Positions 18,627 through 27,513 of a stretch of 64,000 nucleotides of DNA are shown piece by piece. This DNA comes from Promicromonospora thailandica (GTDB lineage: Bacteria; Actinomycetota; Actinomycetes; Actinomycetales; Cellulomonadaceae). Below the pieces are notes generated by a model. That model made no database searches, was not told the DNA's origin, and saw only the letters and a list, made by a program, of their open reading frames with translations. Within the stretch, counting starts at the first letter, position 1. Each line of letters starts with the position of its first letter. The stretch spans positions 310,001-374,000 of the forward strand of contig NZ_JAMTCS010000001.1 in assembly GCF_024171955.1 (NCBI RefSeq), read 5' to 3'. A program made the translations under genes and the position numbers.

Positions 18627-20699
18627 GTGCCCCCTTCTCCTGCCGGCGTCGCTCAGCGTCCCGGTGCACGGCTCCCCGAGATCCACGGCCTCCGGGGGCT
18701 CGCCCTCGTGCTGGTCGTCCTGTTCCACCTGTTCGGCGGCGGACGGGTCTCGGGCGGTGTCGACGTGTTCCTCGTGGTCTCCGGCTTCCTGGTGACCCGC
18801 TCGCTCGTGCGCCGGGCCGACGACGGCTCCCTCCGCCTCGGTGCCGTCTGGGCCCGCAACGCGGCACGTCTGGCGCCGTCCGCCCTCCTGGTGCTGGCCG
18901 CCGTCGCGGGCGGCGCGTGGCTGCTGCTGCCGGAGTCGCGCTGGGAGAGCGTCTGGCGCCAGGTCGTGGCGAGCGCGCTGTACGTCGAGAACTGGGACCT
19001 GGTGGCCAACGAGCTGAGCTACGGCGCGGCCGGGCCGGCGGCGAGCCCGCTGCAGCACTTCTGGTCGCTCTCCGTCCAGGGACAGTTCCTGCTGGTGTGG
19101 CCGGTGCTCGCGCTGCTCGTCGGCGTCCTGGCGCGGCGTGCCCGGGTGCGGGTCCGCACCGTGCTGCTGCCGCTCGTCGCGCTCGCCACGGTGGCGTCGT
19201 TCGCCTACGCGGTGCACCTGACGGCCGTGCAGCAGCCCGTGGCCTACTTCCACACGGCCACCCGGTTCTGGGAGCTCGGCGCGGGCGCGCTGCTCGGGCT
19301 GGTCCCGCTCGGCGTGCCCGGGCGGCTCCGTGCCCTCGGCTCCTGGCTGGGTCTCGGCCTCGTGGTCGCCTCGGGCTTCGTGCTCGACGGCGGCGCCCTG
19401 TTCCCGGGCCCGTGGACGCTCTGGCCGGTCGCCGGGGCCCTGCTGGTGATCGCGGGCGCCGGGACGCCGTCGGCGTGGGGACCGCGCGGCACGCTCGCCC
19501 TCGCCCCGCTGCGGTTCCTCGCCGACATCTCCTACGAGCTGTACCTGTGGCACTGGCCCGTGCTGATCTTCCTCATGGCGCTCACCGACGTGTCCGCCGT
19601 CGGCTGGCGCGAGGCCGCGCTGGTGCTCACCGTCTCCGTGCTCCTGGCCTGGCTCACCCAGCGCCTCGTGGCCCGGCCCGCCGCGCGCGCCGTGCCCCGC
19701 ACGCTCCGGCCGCGCCGCGCCGTGGGCGCGCTCGCCGCCGCCACGGCGGCCACCGCCCTCGTCGTGGGTCCGGTGCTCGCCCTCCAGGCCGAACTCCGGC
19801 AGCAGACGGCGCAGGCCGCCGCGGAGTTCGGCGTCGTGGACACCCTGCACCCCGGCGCGTCGGCGCTCGGCACGGCCGAGATCGTGCCGGCCGCCGACCT
19901 GCGTCCCGCGCTGGACGCCGCGCAGGCCGACAAGGGCCCGTTCTTCACCGACGACCGGTGCGTGCAGGAGCACGGCACCGGCCCAGGCCTGGGGGAGGCG
20001 CTCTGGTGCGACCTGCACGCCCCCGAGCACCCCACCGCGACCGTGCTGCTGGCCGGCGGCTCCCACACGTACCAGTGGGCCGACACGTTCCTGCAGATCG
20101 CCCGGGACAACGACTGGCGGCTCGTGCTCGCGGGCAAGGGCCAGTGCCGGGTCAAGCACGTTCCGGACGCCGAGCACGGCTGCCTGGTGTGGGGCGACAA
20201 CGTGATCGAGCTCGCCACGCAGCTGCGGCCGGACGCGATGGTCGTGGACGGCACCCACACGCACTACGACGGCGAGCTGGAGGACATCCCCGCCGAGCAG
20301 GTCGCCGCGTGGCAGCTCCTCGACCAGGCAGGGGTCCGGCTGATCGGCCTGCGGGACAACCCGCGCGGCGGCAGCGAGCCCCTGGTCCGCGACTGCCTGG
20401 CGGAGCACGGCGTCACCACGTCCCTGTGCGACGTGACCATGTCGCAGGTGTTCCCGCCGGTCTCCCCCGTGCTGACGACGCCCGGCGTGCCCGACTCGAT
20501 GGTGCACGTGGACCTCACCGAGTGGTACTGCCGCGCGGAGGAGGACCGCTGCCCCGCGGTGATCGGCAACGTGCTCGTCTACCGGGACAGCAGCCACCTC
20601 ACCAACACGTTCCTCCGGTCGATGCAGCCGATGCTCGCCGAGGCGCTCGCCGCGCAGGCGCCGTGGCTCTTCCCGGTGGAGCCGGCCAGCCGGCCCTGA
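18627..20699 (+). CDS. OafA/YrhL-type acyltransferase with C-terminal SGNH domain
   Basis: 690 residues. The N-terminal 380 residues form a multi-pass acyltransferase-3 domain starting PEIHGLRGLALVLVVLFHL, with the Arg/His motif and the GGVDVFLVVSGFLVTRSL signature, then about ten membrane segments. The C-terminal part (about 465-690) is an extracytoplasmic SGNH hydrolase-like domain: LLAGGSHTYQWADTFL with the nucleophile serine, and YRDSSHLTNTF with the DxxH pair near the end. Such fusions O-acetylate cell-surface polysaccharides, peptidoglycan or secondary cell-wall glycans. GTG 18627 is used. The nearby rhamnose and LCP genes fit a role in envelope glycan decoration, by inference. Confidence 0.9.
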   Translation: MPPSPAGVAQRPGARLPEIHGLRGLALVLVVLFHLFGGGRVSGGVDVFLVVSGFLVTRSLVRRADDGSLRLGAVWARNAARLAPSALLVLAAVAGGAWLLLPESRWESVWRQVVASALYVENWDLVANELSYGAAGPAASPLQHFWSLSVQGQFLLVWPVLALLVGVLARRARVRVRTVLLPLVALATVASFAYAVHLTAVQQPVAYFHTATRFWELGAGALLGLVPLGVPGRLRALGSWLGLGLVVASGFVLDGGALFPGPWTLWPVAGALLVIAGAGTPSAWGPRGTLALAPLRFLADISYELYLWHWPVLIFLMALTDVSAVGWREAALVLTVSVLLAWLTQRLVARPAARAVPRTLRPRRAVGALAAATAATALVVGPVLALQAELRQQTAQAAAEFGVVDTLHPGASALGTAEIVPAADLRPALDAAQADKGPFFTDDRCVQEHGTGPGLGEALWCDLHAPEHPTATVLLAGGSHTYQWADTFLQIARDNDWRLVLAGKGQCRVKHVPDAEHGCLVWGDNVIELATQLRPDAMVVDGTHTHYDGELEDIPAEQVAAWQLLDQAGVRLIGLRDNPRGGSEPLVRDCLAEHGVTTSLCDVTMSQVFPPVSPVLTTPGVPDSMVHVDLTEWYCRAEEDRCPAVIGNVLVYRDSSHLTNTFLRSMQPMLAEALAAQAPWLFPVEPASRP

Positions 20700-20709
20700 C
20701 TCGCTGCTA

Positions 20710-20715
20710 TAGGGT
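20710..20715 (+). promoter_or_regulatory. TAGGGT -10 hexamer of the gene at 20722
   Basis: TAGGGT, 6 bases, then GTG 20722; leaderless pattern. Confidence 0.5.
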
Positions 20716-20721
20716 CGATTC

Positions 20722-21186
20722 GTGCATATCCGGATCGCTCCCGAAGAGGTGCTGGCCCTGGCGCGGATCGCCGGGCAGGCGCCGCCCGTCATCAGCTCCG
20801 TCGTCGGCGACCGGGACGTGATCCGCGTGGTCGCGGACCTGCGCCGCCTGGAGACGCTGCCCGGCCCGCTCCGCCTGGCCGTGAAGATCGCGCCGATCGT
20901 GCGGGCCGACGTGCGCCTGGCCACGTTCGAGCGCGGCGTCGCCACGCTCGCGGTCGAGGTGAACGCCGCGGGCCTGCCGGCCCACCGCCTGCTCAGCCTG
21001 GCCGCCGCGCCGATCGAGCAGGAGGTCGCCAAGCAGGGCCTGCCGCCGGGGGTCGTCGACGTGCAGCCCGACGCGCGGATCGCCGTCGACGTCGAGCGCC
21101 TCCTGGAGGCCAAGGTGCCCGGCCTGACCGTCACGGGCGCGCGCGTCGAGGACGGTCAGATCGTCCTCGACGCGTCCGTCGCGTAG
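20722..21186 (+). CDS. Conserved-looking cytosolic protein of unknown function
   Basis: 154 residues from GTG 20722, directly preceded by a leaderless -10 hexamer. No signal peptide, membrane segment or known motif. The pattern looks like alternating short strands and helices (LAVKIAPIVRADVRLATFE, VATLAVEVNAAGLPAHRLL, PDARIAVDVERLL), with repeated blocks that might belong to a lipid- or ligand-binding beta-rich fold. It lies between the acyltransferase and the convergent quinone reductase, with an 10-base gap to the latter. I do not recognise the family. Confidence 0.75.
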   Translation: MHIRIAPEEVLALARIAGQAPPVISSVVGDRDVIRVVADLRRLETLPGPLRLAVKIAPIVRADVRLATFERGVATLAVEVNAAGLPAHRLLSLAAAPIEQEVAKQGLPPGVVDVQPDARIAVDVERLLEAKVPGLTVTGARVEDGQIVLDASVA

Positions 21187-21196
21187 CCGGCGGGGC

Positions 21197-22735
21197 TTAC
21201 CTGCCCACCCGCGCGTCCAGCACGCGGGCGCCCTCCCCGATCGAGCCGGACAGCGACGGGTAGATCGTGAACGCCGAGGCCACGTTCTCGACGGTGAGCC
21301 GGTGCTGCACCGCGAGCGTGATCGGGAAGATCAGCTCGGACGCGCGCGGCGCCACGACCACGCCGCCCAGCACCACGCCCGCCTCGGGGTGGGCGAACAG
21401 CTTCACGAACCCGTCGCGGATGCCGAGCATCTTGGCGCGCGGGTTGCGGGCCAGCGGCAGCGTCGTCGTGATGTAGCGCGAGCTCTGCGCGCGCAGCTTC
21501 TCCTCGCTGTAGCCGACGGTCGCGATCTCGGGTGCGGTGAAGATGTTCGACGCGACGGTGCGCAGCGCGAGCGGCTGGACGGCGTCGCCCAGCGCGTGCG
21601 CCACGGCGATGCGCCCCTGCATGGCCGCGACCGACGCGAGCGGCAGCACACCCGTGCAGTCGCCGGACGCGTAGATGCCGCGCACGGACGTGCGGGAGAC
21701 CCGGTCGACGACGACGTGCCCCGACTCGGACAGCCGCACGCCGGCCTCCTCCAGCCCCAGGCCGGACGTCGCGGGCACGCCGCCGACCGCGACCAGCACG
21801 TGCGACCCGTGGACCACGCGGCCGTCGGCCAGCGTGACCTCGACGCCGTCGTCCGTGCGCACCGCGGCCGCCGCGCGCGAACGCGACAGCACCGTCATCC
21901 CGCGGGACCGGAACACGCCCTCCAGGAGCTCGGCGGCGTCCTCGTCCTCGCCCGGCAGCACCCGGTCACGGCTGGAGACCAGCACGACGTCCGAGCCGAG
22001 CGCGTTGTACGCCCCCGCGAACTCGGCGCCGGTGACGCCGGAGCCCACCACGATGAGCCGTTCGGGCAGCTCCCGCAGGTTGTACATCTGCGTCCAGGTG
22101 AGGATGCGCTCGCCGTCGGGCACCGCCGTCGGCAGCGTGCGCGGGGTGGCGCCGAGCGCGAGCAGGATCGAGTCCGCCTCGAGCGTCTCGGTGCCGCCGT
22201 CGGGCAGCTCCGCCACGACGCGCGCGGGGCCGTCGAGGCGTCCCCGGCCGGCGACGATCCGGATGCCCTCGCGCTCCAGGCGGCCCCGGATGTCGGAGCT
22301 CTGCGCCCGCGCCAGCGCGAGCACGCGCTTGTTCACGGCCTGCAGGTCCACGAGGTGCTTGCGCTTCTCGGCCGACGACGCCGCGGCCTCCACGGCCGAC
22401 CCGCCCAGCCCGGGCGCCGAGTACGCGGACACCACGGGGATGCCGCCGGTGGCCAGCGACACGTCGACGTCGGACAGCGGGTCCACGACGTCGCCGGGCA
22501 TCCGGATGCCCAGCTCGGGCGCGCGGTCGGCGATGGTCATCCACTCGGCGGTGGCGATGAGGGTCTTGGACGGCACCACGTCGGTCAGCACGGCGGCGCC
22601 GCCCAGGCCCTGCTGCTCCACCACGGTCACCTGCGCGCCGTGGCTGCGGGCCACCAGCGCCGCCTCGTATCCGCCGGGGCCACCTCCCACGACGACGACA
22701 TGGGGCGGGACGGCTGCGGGATCGAGGGGGGTCAC
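21197..22735 (-). CDS. NAD(P)H-quinone dehydrogenase, LpdA-like flavoprotein without redox cysteines
   Basis: 512 residues with the two-dinucleotide-binding flavin disulfide reductase fold. HVVVVGGGPGGYEAALVA binds FAD, VGSGVTGAEFAGAYNALG binds NAD(P)H, and YASGDCTGVLPLASVAAMQG completes FAD binding. Where lipoamide dehydrogenases have the CxxxxC disulfide, this protein reads GGAAVLTDVVPSK, so both cysteines are missing. That pattern is known for mycobacterial LpdA (Rv3303c), which reduces quinones. The C-terminal dimerisation domain is complete. GTG 22735 was chosen because GAGAAT lies 6 bases upstream and the FAD motif follows at the usual distance. It diverges from punA. Confidence 0.88.
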   Translation of the reverse strand: MTPLDPAAVPPHVVVVGGGPGGYEAALVARSHGAQVTVVEQQGLGGAAVLTDVVPSKTLIATAEWMTIADRAPELGIRMPGDVVDPLSDVDVSLATGGIPVVSAYSAPGLGGSAVEAAASSAEKRKHLVDLQAVNKRVLALARAQSSDIRGRLEREGIRIVAGRGRLDGPARVVAELPDGGTETLEADSILLALGATPRTLPTAVPDGERILTWTQMYNLRELPERLIVVGSGVTGAEFAGAYNALGSDVVLVSSRDRVLPGEDEDAAELLEGVFRSRGMTVLSRSRAAAAVRTDDGVEVTLADGRVVHGSHVLVAVGGVPATSGLGLEEAGVRLSESGHVVVDRVSRTSVRGIYASGDCTGVLPLASVAAMQGRIAVAHALGDAVQPLALRTVASNIFTAPEIATVGYSEEKLRAQSSRYITTTLPLARNPRAKMLGIRDGFVKLFAHPEAGVVLGGVVVAPRASELIFPITLAVQHRLTVENVASAFTIYPSLSGSIGEGARVLDARVGR

Positions 22736-22811
22736 GACCCCATTCTCGCATCGCCGGCGGATGTCACGAAGTCGCGGGGGCCGTGGGCGCGTGCCACGGG
22801 GAAAGTGGCGA

Positions 22812-22817
22812 TAACCT
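22812..22817 (+). promoter_or_regulatory. TAACCT -10 hexamer of punA
   Basis: TAACCT, 6 bases, then ATG 22824; no Shine-Dalgarno. Confidence 0.55.
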
Positions 22818-22823
22818 CGGACC

Positions 22824-23663
22824 ATGAGCACGGAGCCAGACCTGGACGACCCGACGACCGACCCCTTCGACGTGGCCGCGGCCGCCGCCGAGTACATCGC
22901 CGCGAAGACCGGGGTGTCGGGGCACGACGTCGCCCTCGTGCTCGGGTCCGGCTGGGGCGGTGCGGCGGAGCTGATCGGTGACGTCGTCGCCGAGATCCCC
23001 ACCGCGGACATCCCCGGCTTCGTGAAGCCCGCCGTCGAGGGCCACCGGTCCACGACCCGGTCGATCCGCATCGAGCGGCCCGACGGCGCCGTGCGGCACG
23101 CGCTGGTGCTCGGCTCCCGCACCCACCTCTACGAGGGCCGCGGCGTCCGCCGGGTGGCCCACGGCGTGCGCACCGCCGCCGCCGCGGGCTGCGAGACCGT
23201 CATCCTGACCAACGGCTGCGGCAGCGTGCACATCGGCTGGCGCCCGGGTCAGGTCGTGCTCCTCAAGGACCACCTGAACCTCACGGGGCAGACGCCGCTG
23301 GAGGGCGCCAAGTTCGCCGACATGACGAACATCTACACGCCGCGCCTGCGCGAGATCGCCCGGAGCGTCGACCCCGACCTGCCCGAGGGCGTGTACGCGC
23401 AGTTCCACGGCCCGCAGTACGAGACCCCGGCCGAGGTGAAGATGGCGAGCCTCCTGGGCGCCGACCTCGTCGGCATGTCCACGGCGGTCGAGGCGGTCGC
23501 CGCCCGGCACAGCCGCATGGACGTGCTCGGCATCTCGCTGGCCACCAACCTCGCGGCGGGCATCAGCCCCACGCCGCTGGCCCACGAGGAGGTCCTCGAG
23601 GCGGGCCGCCAGGCCGGACCCCGCATCAGCGACCTGCTCGCCAAGATCGTCAAGCAGATCTGA
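22824..23663 (+). CDS. punA: Purine-nucleoside phosphorylase (trimeric, PunA type)
   Basis: 279 residues. It cleaves (deoxy)inosine and (deoxy)guanosine with phosphate to base and pentose-1-phosphate. Motifs: LVLGSGWGGAAELIGD for phosphate binding near residue 35, LTNGCGSVHIGW (usually TNAAGG in the family), FHGPQYETPAEVKM, and ADLVGMSTAVEAVAARH. Together these are typical of low-molecular-mass PNP. Its stop TGA overlaps the ATG of the phosphohexomutase gene by one base, so the pentose phosphate product may be channelled to that enzyme. The GCGS in place of the usual AAGG is a small deviation near the base-binding site. Confidence 0.92.
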   Translation: MSTEPDLDDPTTDPFDVAAAAAEYIAAKTGVSGHDVALVLGSGWGGAAELIGDVVAEIPTADIPGFVKPAVEGHRSTTRSIRIERPDGAVRHALVLGSRTHLYEGRGVRRVAHGVRTAAAAGCETVILTNGCGSVHIGWRPGQVVLLKDHLNLTGQTPLEGAKFADMTNIYTPRLREIARSVDPDLPEGVYAQFHGPQYETPAEVKMASLLGADLVGMSTAVEAVAARHSRMDVLGISLATNLAAGISPTPLAHEEVLEAGRQAGPRISDLLAKIVKQI

Positions 23664-25444
23664 TGGCCGAGCCCACCCCGCAGACCGCCACCGGGACCCT
23701 GTCGGCCCCGGACCTCGTCGCCCGCGCCGAGGCCTGGATGGCCGCGGACGTCGACCCGTCCGACGTCGACGAGCTGCGCTCCCTGGTCGAGCGGACGTCC
23801 GACCCCCACGCGGGCGAGGCCGCGCTCGCCGAGCTCGCCGACCGGTTCGCGGGCCCGCTGGAGTTCGGCACGGCCGGGCTCCGGGGCGCGATGGCCGCCG
23901 GCCCCAACCGGATGAACCGCGCCGTGGTGACCGCCGCGGCGGCCGGCCTGGGCTCGTTCCTCGCCGCCGAGGTCAAGGGCACCCCGCGCGTCGTGGTCGG
24001 CTTCGACGCCCGGTACCGGTCCGCCGAGTTCGCCCGGGACACCGCGGCCGTGCTCACCGCCGCGGGCGCCGAGGTGCTGCTCCTGCCGGCCCCCGGCCCC
24101 ACGCCCGTGCTGGCGTTCGCCGTCCGCCACCTCGAGGCCGACGCGGGCGTCATGGTCACCGCGAGCCACAACCCCGCGGCGGACAACGGCTACAAGGTGT
24201 ACCTGGGCGGCCGGGTGGTCACCGACGCCGGGCAGGGCGCGCAGATCGTGCCGCCCTACGACGCCCTGATCGCCGGGGAGATCGCGCTCGTGCGCTCCGC
24301 GAAGGACGTGCCGCGCGCCGAGTCCGGCTGGACCGTGCTGGGCCCGGAGATCACCGACGCGTACCACGCGGCCGTCTCCGGCCTGCACGACGGCGCTACG
24401 GGCACCCGCCTGCGCATCGTCACCACGTCGCTGCACGGGGTGGGCGGCGCGGCCGTCGCCCGTGTGCTGGCCGAGGCCGGCTTCACCGACGTGGTGCCCG
24501 TCGAGGAGCAGGCCGCACCCGACCCGGACTTCCCGACCGTCGCTTTCCCCAACCCGGAGGAGCCCGGCGCGATCGACATGGCGCTCGCGCTGGCCCAGGA
24601 CTCCCGCGCGGACCTGGTGATCGCCAACGACCCCGACGCGGACCGCTGCGCCGTGGCCGTGCTCGACCCGCAGTACGGCACCTACCAGGGTGCCGAGACG
24701 GCGTCGTCGCAGGGCTGGCGCATGCTGCACGGCGACGAGGTGGGCATGCTGCTCGGCTGGGACGCGGCCGAGCGCGCCGCGGCCGCCGGCACCGGCGGCA
24801 CCCTGGCCTGCTCGATCGTGTCGTCCCGGGCCCTGGCGGCGATCGCGGGCGCGCACGGCCTGGAGCACGCGACGACGCTCACGGGCTTCAAGTGGATCTC
24901 CCGCACCCCGGGCCTCGTGTTCGGGTACGAGGAGGCCCTCGGCTACTGCGTGGACCCCGCGCACGTCCGGGACAAGGACGGGCTGTCCGCGGCCGTGGCG
25001 GTGGCGCAGCTCGCGCGGCGGCTCGCCGCGCAGGGCCGCACCCTCCTGGACCTGCTCGACGACGTCGCGCGCGCGTGCGGGCTGCACGTGACCGGACAGG
25101 TGTCGGCGCGGTTCGACGACCTGACCAGGATCGCGGAGACGATGGCCGCCCTGCGCACGGCCCCGCCGTCGGCCCTCGCGGGCTCGCCGGTGGACTCGGT
25201 CCGCGACCTCGCTGAGGGCCTGGACGGGCTGCCGCCGACCGACGGCGTGGTGCTGCTGACCGCGGACGACACCCGCGTCATCGTGCGGCCCAGCGGTACG
25301 GAGCCCAAGGTGAAGTGCTACCTCGAGGTAGTTTCCGCGGTCGCGCCCGACGCGTCCGCGGCCGACCTCGCCGAGGCGCGCGTCGCCGCGCGCGAGCGGC
25401 TGGACCGGGTGGGCGCGGACGTGCGGGCGGCCCTGGGCCTCTGA
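23663..25444 (+). CDS. Phospho-sugar mutase (alpha-D-phosphohexomutase family), probable phosphopentomutase role
   Basis: 593 residues, the longer PGM2-like branch. Domain 1 carries the catalytic phosphoserine S168 in VTASHNPAADNGYKVY. Domain 2 has the metal loop NDPDADRCAVAV, domain 3 the sugar loop GYEEALGYCVD, and domain 4 the phosphate loop VRPSGTEPKVKCYLE. The family interconverts sugar 1- and 6-phosphates, or pentose 1- and 5-phosphates in PGM2 types. Overlap with the nucleoside phosphorylase gene by one base strongly suggests it handles ribose-1- or deoxyribose-1-phosphate. No deoB-type phosphopentomutase was seen in the window. The role is inferred from context; the family is certain. 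Confidence 0.9.
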   Translation: MAEPTPQTATGTLSAPDLVARAEAWMAADVDPSDVDELRSLVERTSDPHAGEAALAELADRFAGPLEFGTAGLRGAMAAGPNRMNRAVVTAAAAGLGSFLAAEVKGTPRVVVGFDARYRSAEFARDTAAVLTAAGAEVLLLPAPGPTPVLAFAVRHLEADAGVMVTASHNPAADNGYKVYLGGRVVTDAGQGAQIVPPYDALIAGEIALVRSAKDVPRAESGWTVLGPEITDAYHAAVSGLHDGATGTRLRIVTTSLHGVGGAAVARVLAEAGFTDVVPVEEQAAPDPDFPTVAFPNPEEPGAIDMALALAQDSRADLVIANDPDADRCAVAVLDPQYGTYQGAETASSQGWRMLHGDEVGMLLGWDAAERAAAAGTGGTLACSIVSSRALAAIAGAHGLEHATTLTGFKWISRTPGLVFGYEEALGYCVDPAHVRDKDGLSAAVAVAQLARRLAAQGRTLLDLLDDVARACGLHVTGQVSARFDDLTRIAETMAALRTAPPSALAGSPVDSVRDLAEGLDGLPPTDGVVLLTADDTRVIVRPSGTEPKVKCYLEVVSAVAPDASAADLAEARVAARERLDRVGADVRAALGL

Positions 25445-25456
25445 GGGGCCCTCGCG

Positions 25457-26524
25457 CTACCTGACGACCGGCGGCAGCAGGTCGATGCCGTCGGTCGTCC
25501 CCGCGAGGTAGTCGGGGAGCCGGTCCTCGGCCACGGCCCGCATGAGGGGGTCGAACGCCTCCCGGTCGAGCCGCACGATGGACTGGCCGTCGGCGCTGCG
25601 GCCCGTGCCCGCGTAGGGCGCCGTCAGGAACGTGATGTCGGCGGTGGTCAGGTCGCGCGCGCTGACCGCGATCTCGAGCATCTTGTCGATGGTGAGCCCC
25701 TCGTCGACGGCCACGGACCCGAGCGCCTCCTCGAGGAAGCGCGACGTCCGGAGCAGGTCGCTCTTGTCCGAGGTGGCCTTGGTCGCGATCGCCCGCATCC
25801 AGGCCTGCTGGCGCTGCACGCGCCCGAAGTCGCCGTTGGCCAGGGCGTACCGCTCGCGCGTGAAGTCGAGCGCCTCCTGACCGGTCATGTGCCGCAGCTC
25901 TGAGCCGCCGCCCGCGCGGGGCACCTCGATCTCGACGCCACCGAGCGTGTCGGTGAGGCTCGTGAAGGACTCGAAGTCGCTGACCGCGAAGTGGTCGATG
26001 CGCACGCCCGTCAGGTTCTCCACCGTCTCGATCATGAGCGGGGGCCCGCCGTACGAGAAGGCCGCGTTGATCTTCGCCTCGCCGTAGCCGGGGATCTGCA
26101 CCCAGGTGTCGCGCGGGATCGAGATCGCCGCGGCCGACTTCCGGTCGGCGGACAGGTGCAGCAGCAGGATGGCGTCGGTGCGCTGGGCGCCGAACTCCCA
26201 CGCGGTGGGGTCGCCCGCCGAGATGCGGCTGTCGGAGCCGAGGGCAAGCACGTTCACGGGGGCCGCCACGCCCTCGACCGGGGCCGGCGCGGGCCGCGCC
26301 GCGTCGTCGAGCTCGTCGAAGGGGTCCGCGATCTTCTCGATCTTCTCGTTCAGCGAGATCCGGTAGCCGTAGAAGGCCATGGCCCCGCTGGCACCGACGA
26401 GCACGACGGCGCCCGCGACGATCGCCGCGACGACCTTCCGGCTCCGGCGGCGGCGTGCCGGACGGGTCGGGGGTCCGGGTGCGGCCGCGGTGAGCAGCTC
26501 GTCGATCGGTGCATGCATATCCAC
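25457..26524 (-). CDS. LytR-CpsA-Psr (LCP) family cell-wall glycopolymer ligase
   Basis: 355 residues counted from GTG 26524; ATG 26518 is an alternative. A basic cytosolic tail (RPARRRRSRK) precedes one membrane helix at about 31-53, then an extracellular LCP domain. The domain has NVLALGSDSR, RTDAILLLHLS, AISIPRDTWVQIPGYG, KINAAFSYGG and DFTRERYALANGDFGRVQRQ, with the arginines that bind polyprenyl pyrophosphate. LCP proteins attach teichoic-acid-like polymers, arabinogalactan or capsular glycans to peptidoglycan. It lies next to the rhamnose-precursor genes, consistent with wall glycan assembly. It is convergent with the phospho-sugar mutase gene, 12 bases away. Confidence 0.93.
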   Translation of the reverse strand: MDMHAPIDELLTAAAPGPPTRPARRRRSRKVVAAIVAGAVVLVGASGAMAFYGYRISLNEKIEKIADPFDELDDAARPAPAPVEGVAAPVNVLALGSDSRISAGDPTAWEFGAQRTDAILLLHLSADRKSAAAISIPRDTWVQIPGYGEAKINAAFSYGGPPLMIETVENLTGVRIDHFAVSDFESFTSLTDTLGGVEIEVPRAGGGSELRHMTGQEALDFTRERYALANGDFGRVQRQQAWMRAIATKATSDKSDLLRTSRFLEEALGSVAVDEGLTIDKMLEIAVSARDLTTADITFLTAPYAGTGRSADGQSIVRLDREAFDPLMRAVAEDRLPDYLAGTTDGIDLLPPVVR

Positions 26525-26636
26525 GTAACTACCGGTCCGGAGGCCGCCGCCGCATCACCCTCAGAAAGACATCACCCCAGGTTCACCCGCATCCCACCGG
26601 GAGCCAGGGGCACCTCGCCGTGGCAGGATCCGGCAC

Positions 26637-27500
26637 ATGCGCGGAATCATTCTCGCCGGCGGGTCGGGCACGCGCCTGCACCCCATCACCCAGGGCATCA
26701 GCAAGCAGCTCGTCCCGGTCTACGACAAGCCGATGATCTACTACCCGCTGTCCACGCTGCTCCTGGCCGGCATCCGCGACGTGCTCGTCATCACCACGCC
26801 GCAGGACGCCGACCAGTTCCGCCGGCTGCTCGGCGACGGCTCCCGGTTCGGCATCTCGATCAGCTACACCACGCAGCCCTCGCCGGACGGGCTGGCGCAG
26901 GCGTTCGTGCTGGGCGCGGACTTCATCGGCGACGACTCCGTGGCGCTCGTGCTGGGCGACAACATCTTCTACGGCCCCGGCCTGGGCACTCAGCTCACCC
27001 GCTACGCGGACCTCGACGGCGGCGCCGTCTTCGCCTACCGCGTGGCCGACCCGTCCGCGTACGGCGTGGTCGAGTTCGACGAGCGGGGCCGGGCCCTCTC
27101 CCTCGAGGAGAAGCCCGCGCACCCCCGGTCCCGGTACGCCGTGCCCGGGCTGTACTTCTACGACAACGACGTGGTCGGCATCGCGAAGGGCCTGCGGCCG
27201 TCCGCGCGCGGCGAGTACGAGATCACCGACGTCAACACCGAGTACCTGCGCCAGGGCCGCCTCCAGGTCGAGGTGCTGCCCCGCGGCACGGCCTGGCTCG
27301 ACACCGGGACGTTCGACTCGCTGCTCGAGGCCTCCGACTACGTACGCACCATCGAGCGCCGACAGGGCCTCAAGATCGGCGCCCCCGAGGAGGTGGCCTG
27401 GCGCCGCGGCTTCCTGTCCGACGACGACCTGCGCACCCGGGCGGAGCAGCTCACCAAGTCGGGCTACGGCAGCTATCTGCTGGGCCTGCTGGACGACTGA
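26637..27500 (+). CDS. rmlA: Glucose-1-phosphate thymidylyltransferase
   Basis: 287 residues, the expected length. It makes dTDP-glucose from dTTP and glucose-1-phosphate, the first step to dTDP-L-rhamnose. The N-terminus [16 protein letters not shown] is the nucleotidyltransferase signature, followed by [32 protein letters not shown] and [16 protein letters not shown] are further conserved blocks, and a C-terminal allosteric helix region is present. ATG 26637 is preceded by CAGGAT at 7 bases. The other three rml genes follow on alternating strands. Confidence 0.95.
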   Translation: MRGIILAGGSGTRLHPITQGISKQLVPVYDKPMIYYPLSTLLLAGIRDVLVITTPQDADQFRRLLGDGSRFGISISYTTQPSPDGLAQAFVLGADFIGDDSVALVLGDNIFYGPGLGTQLTRYADLDGGAVFAYRVADPSAYGVVEFDERGRALSLEEKPAHPRSRYAVPGLYFYDNDVVGIAKGLRPSARGEYEITDVNTEYLRQGRLQVEVLPRGTAWLDTGTFDSLLEASDYVRTIERRQGLKIGAPEEVAWRRGFLSDDDLRTRAEQLTKSGYGSYLLGLLDD

Positions 27501-27513
27501 GCGCCCCGGGCGG

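Noticed and set aside
18057-21134. A 1025-codon open frame on the - strand
   Set aside because: It is antisense to the NUDIX, acyltransferase and unknown genes, has low-complexity His/Arg/Gly composition and no domain.
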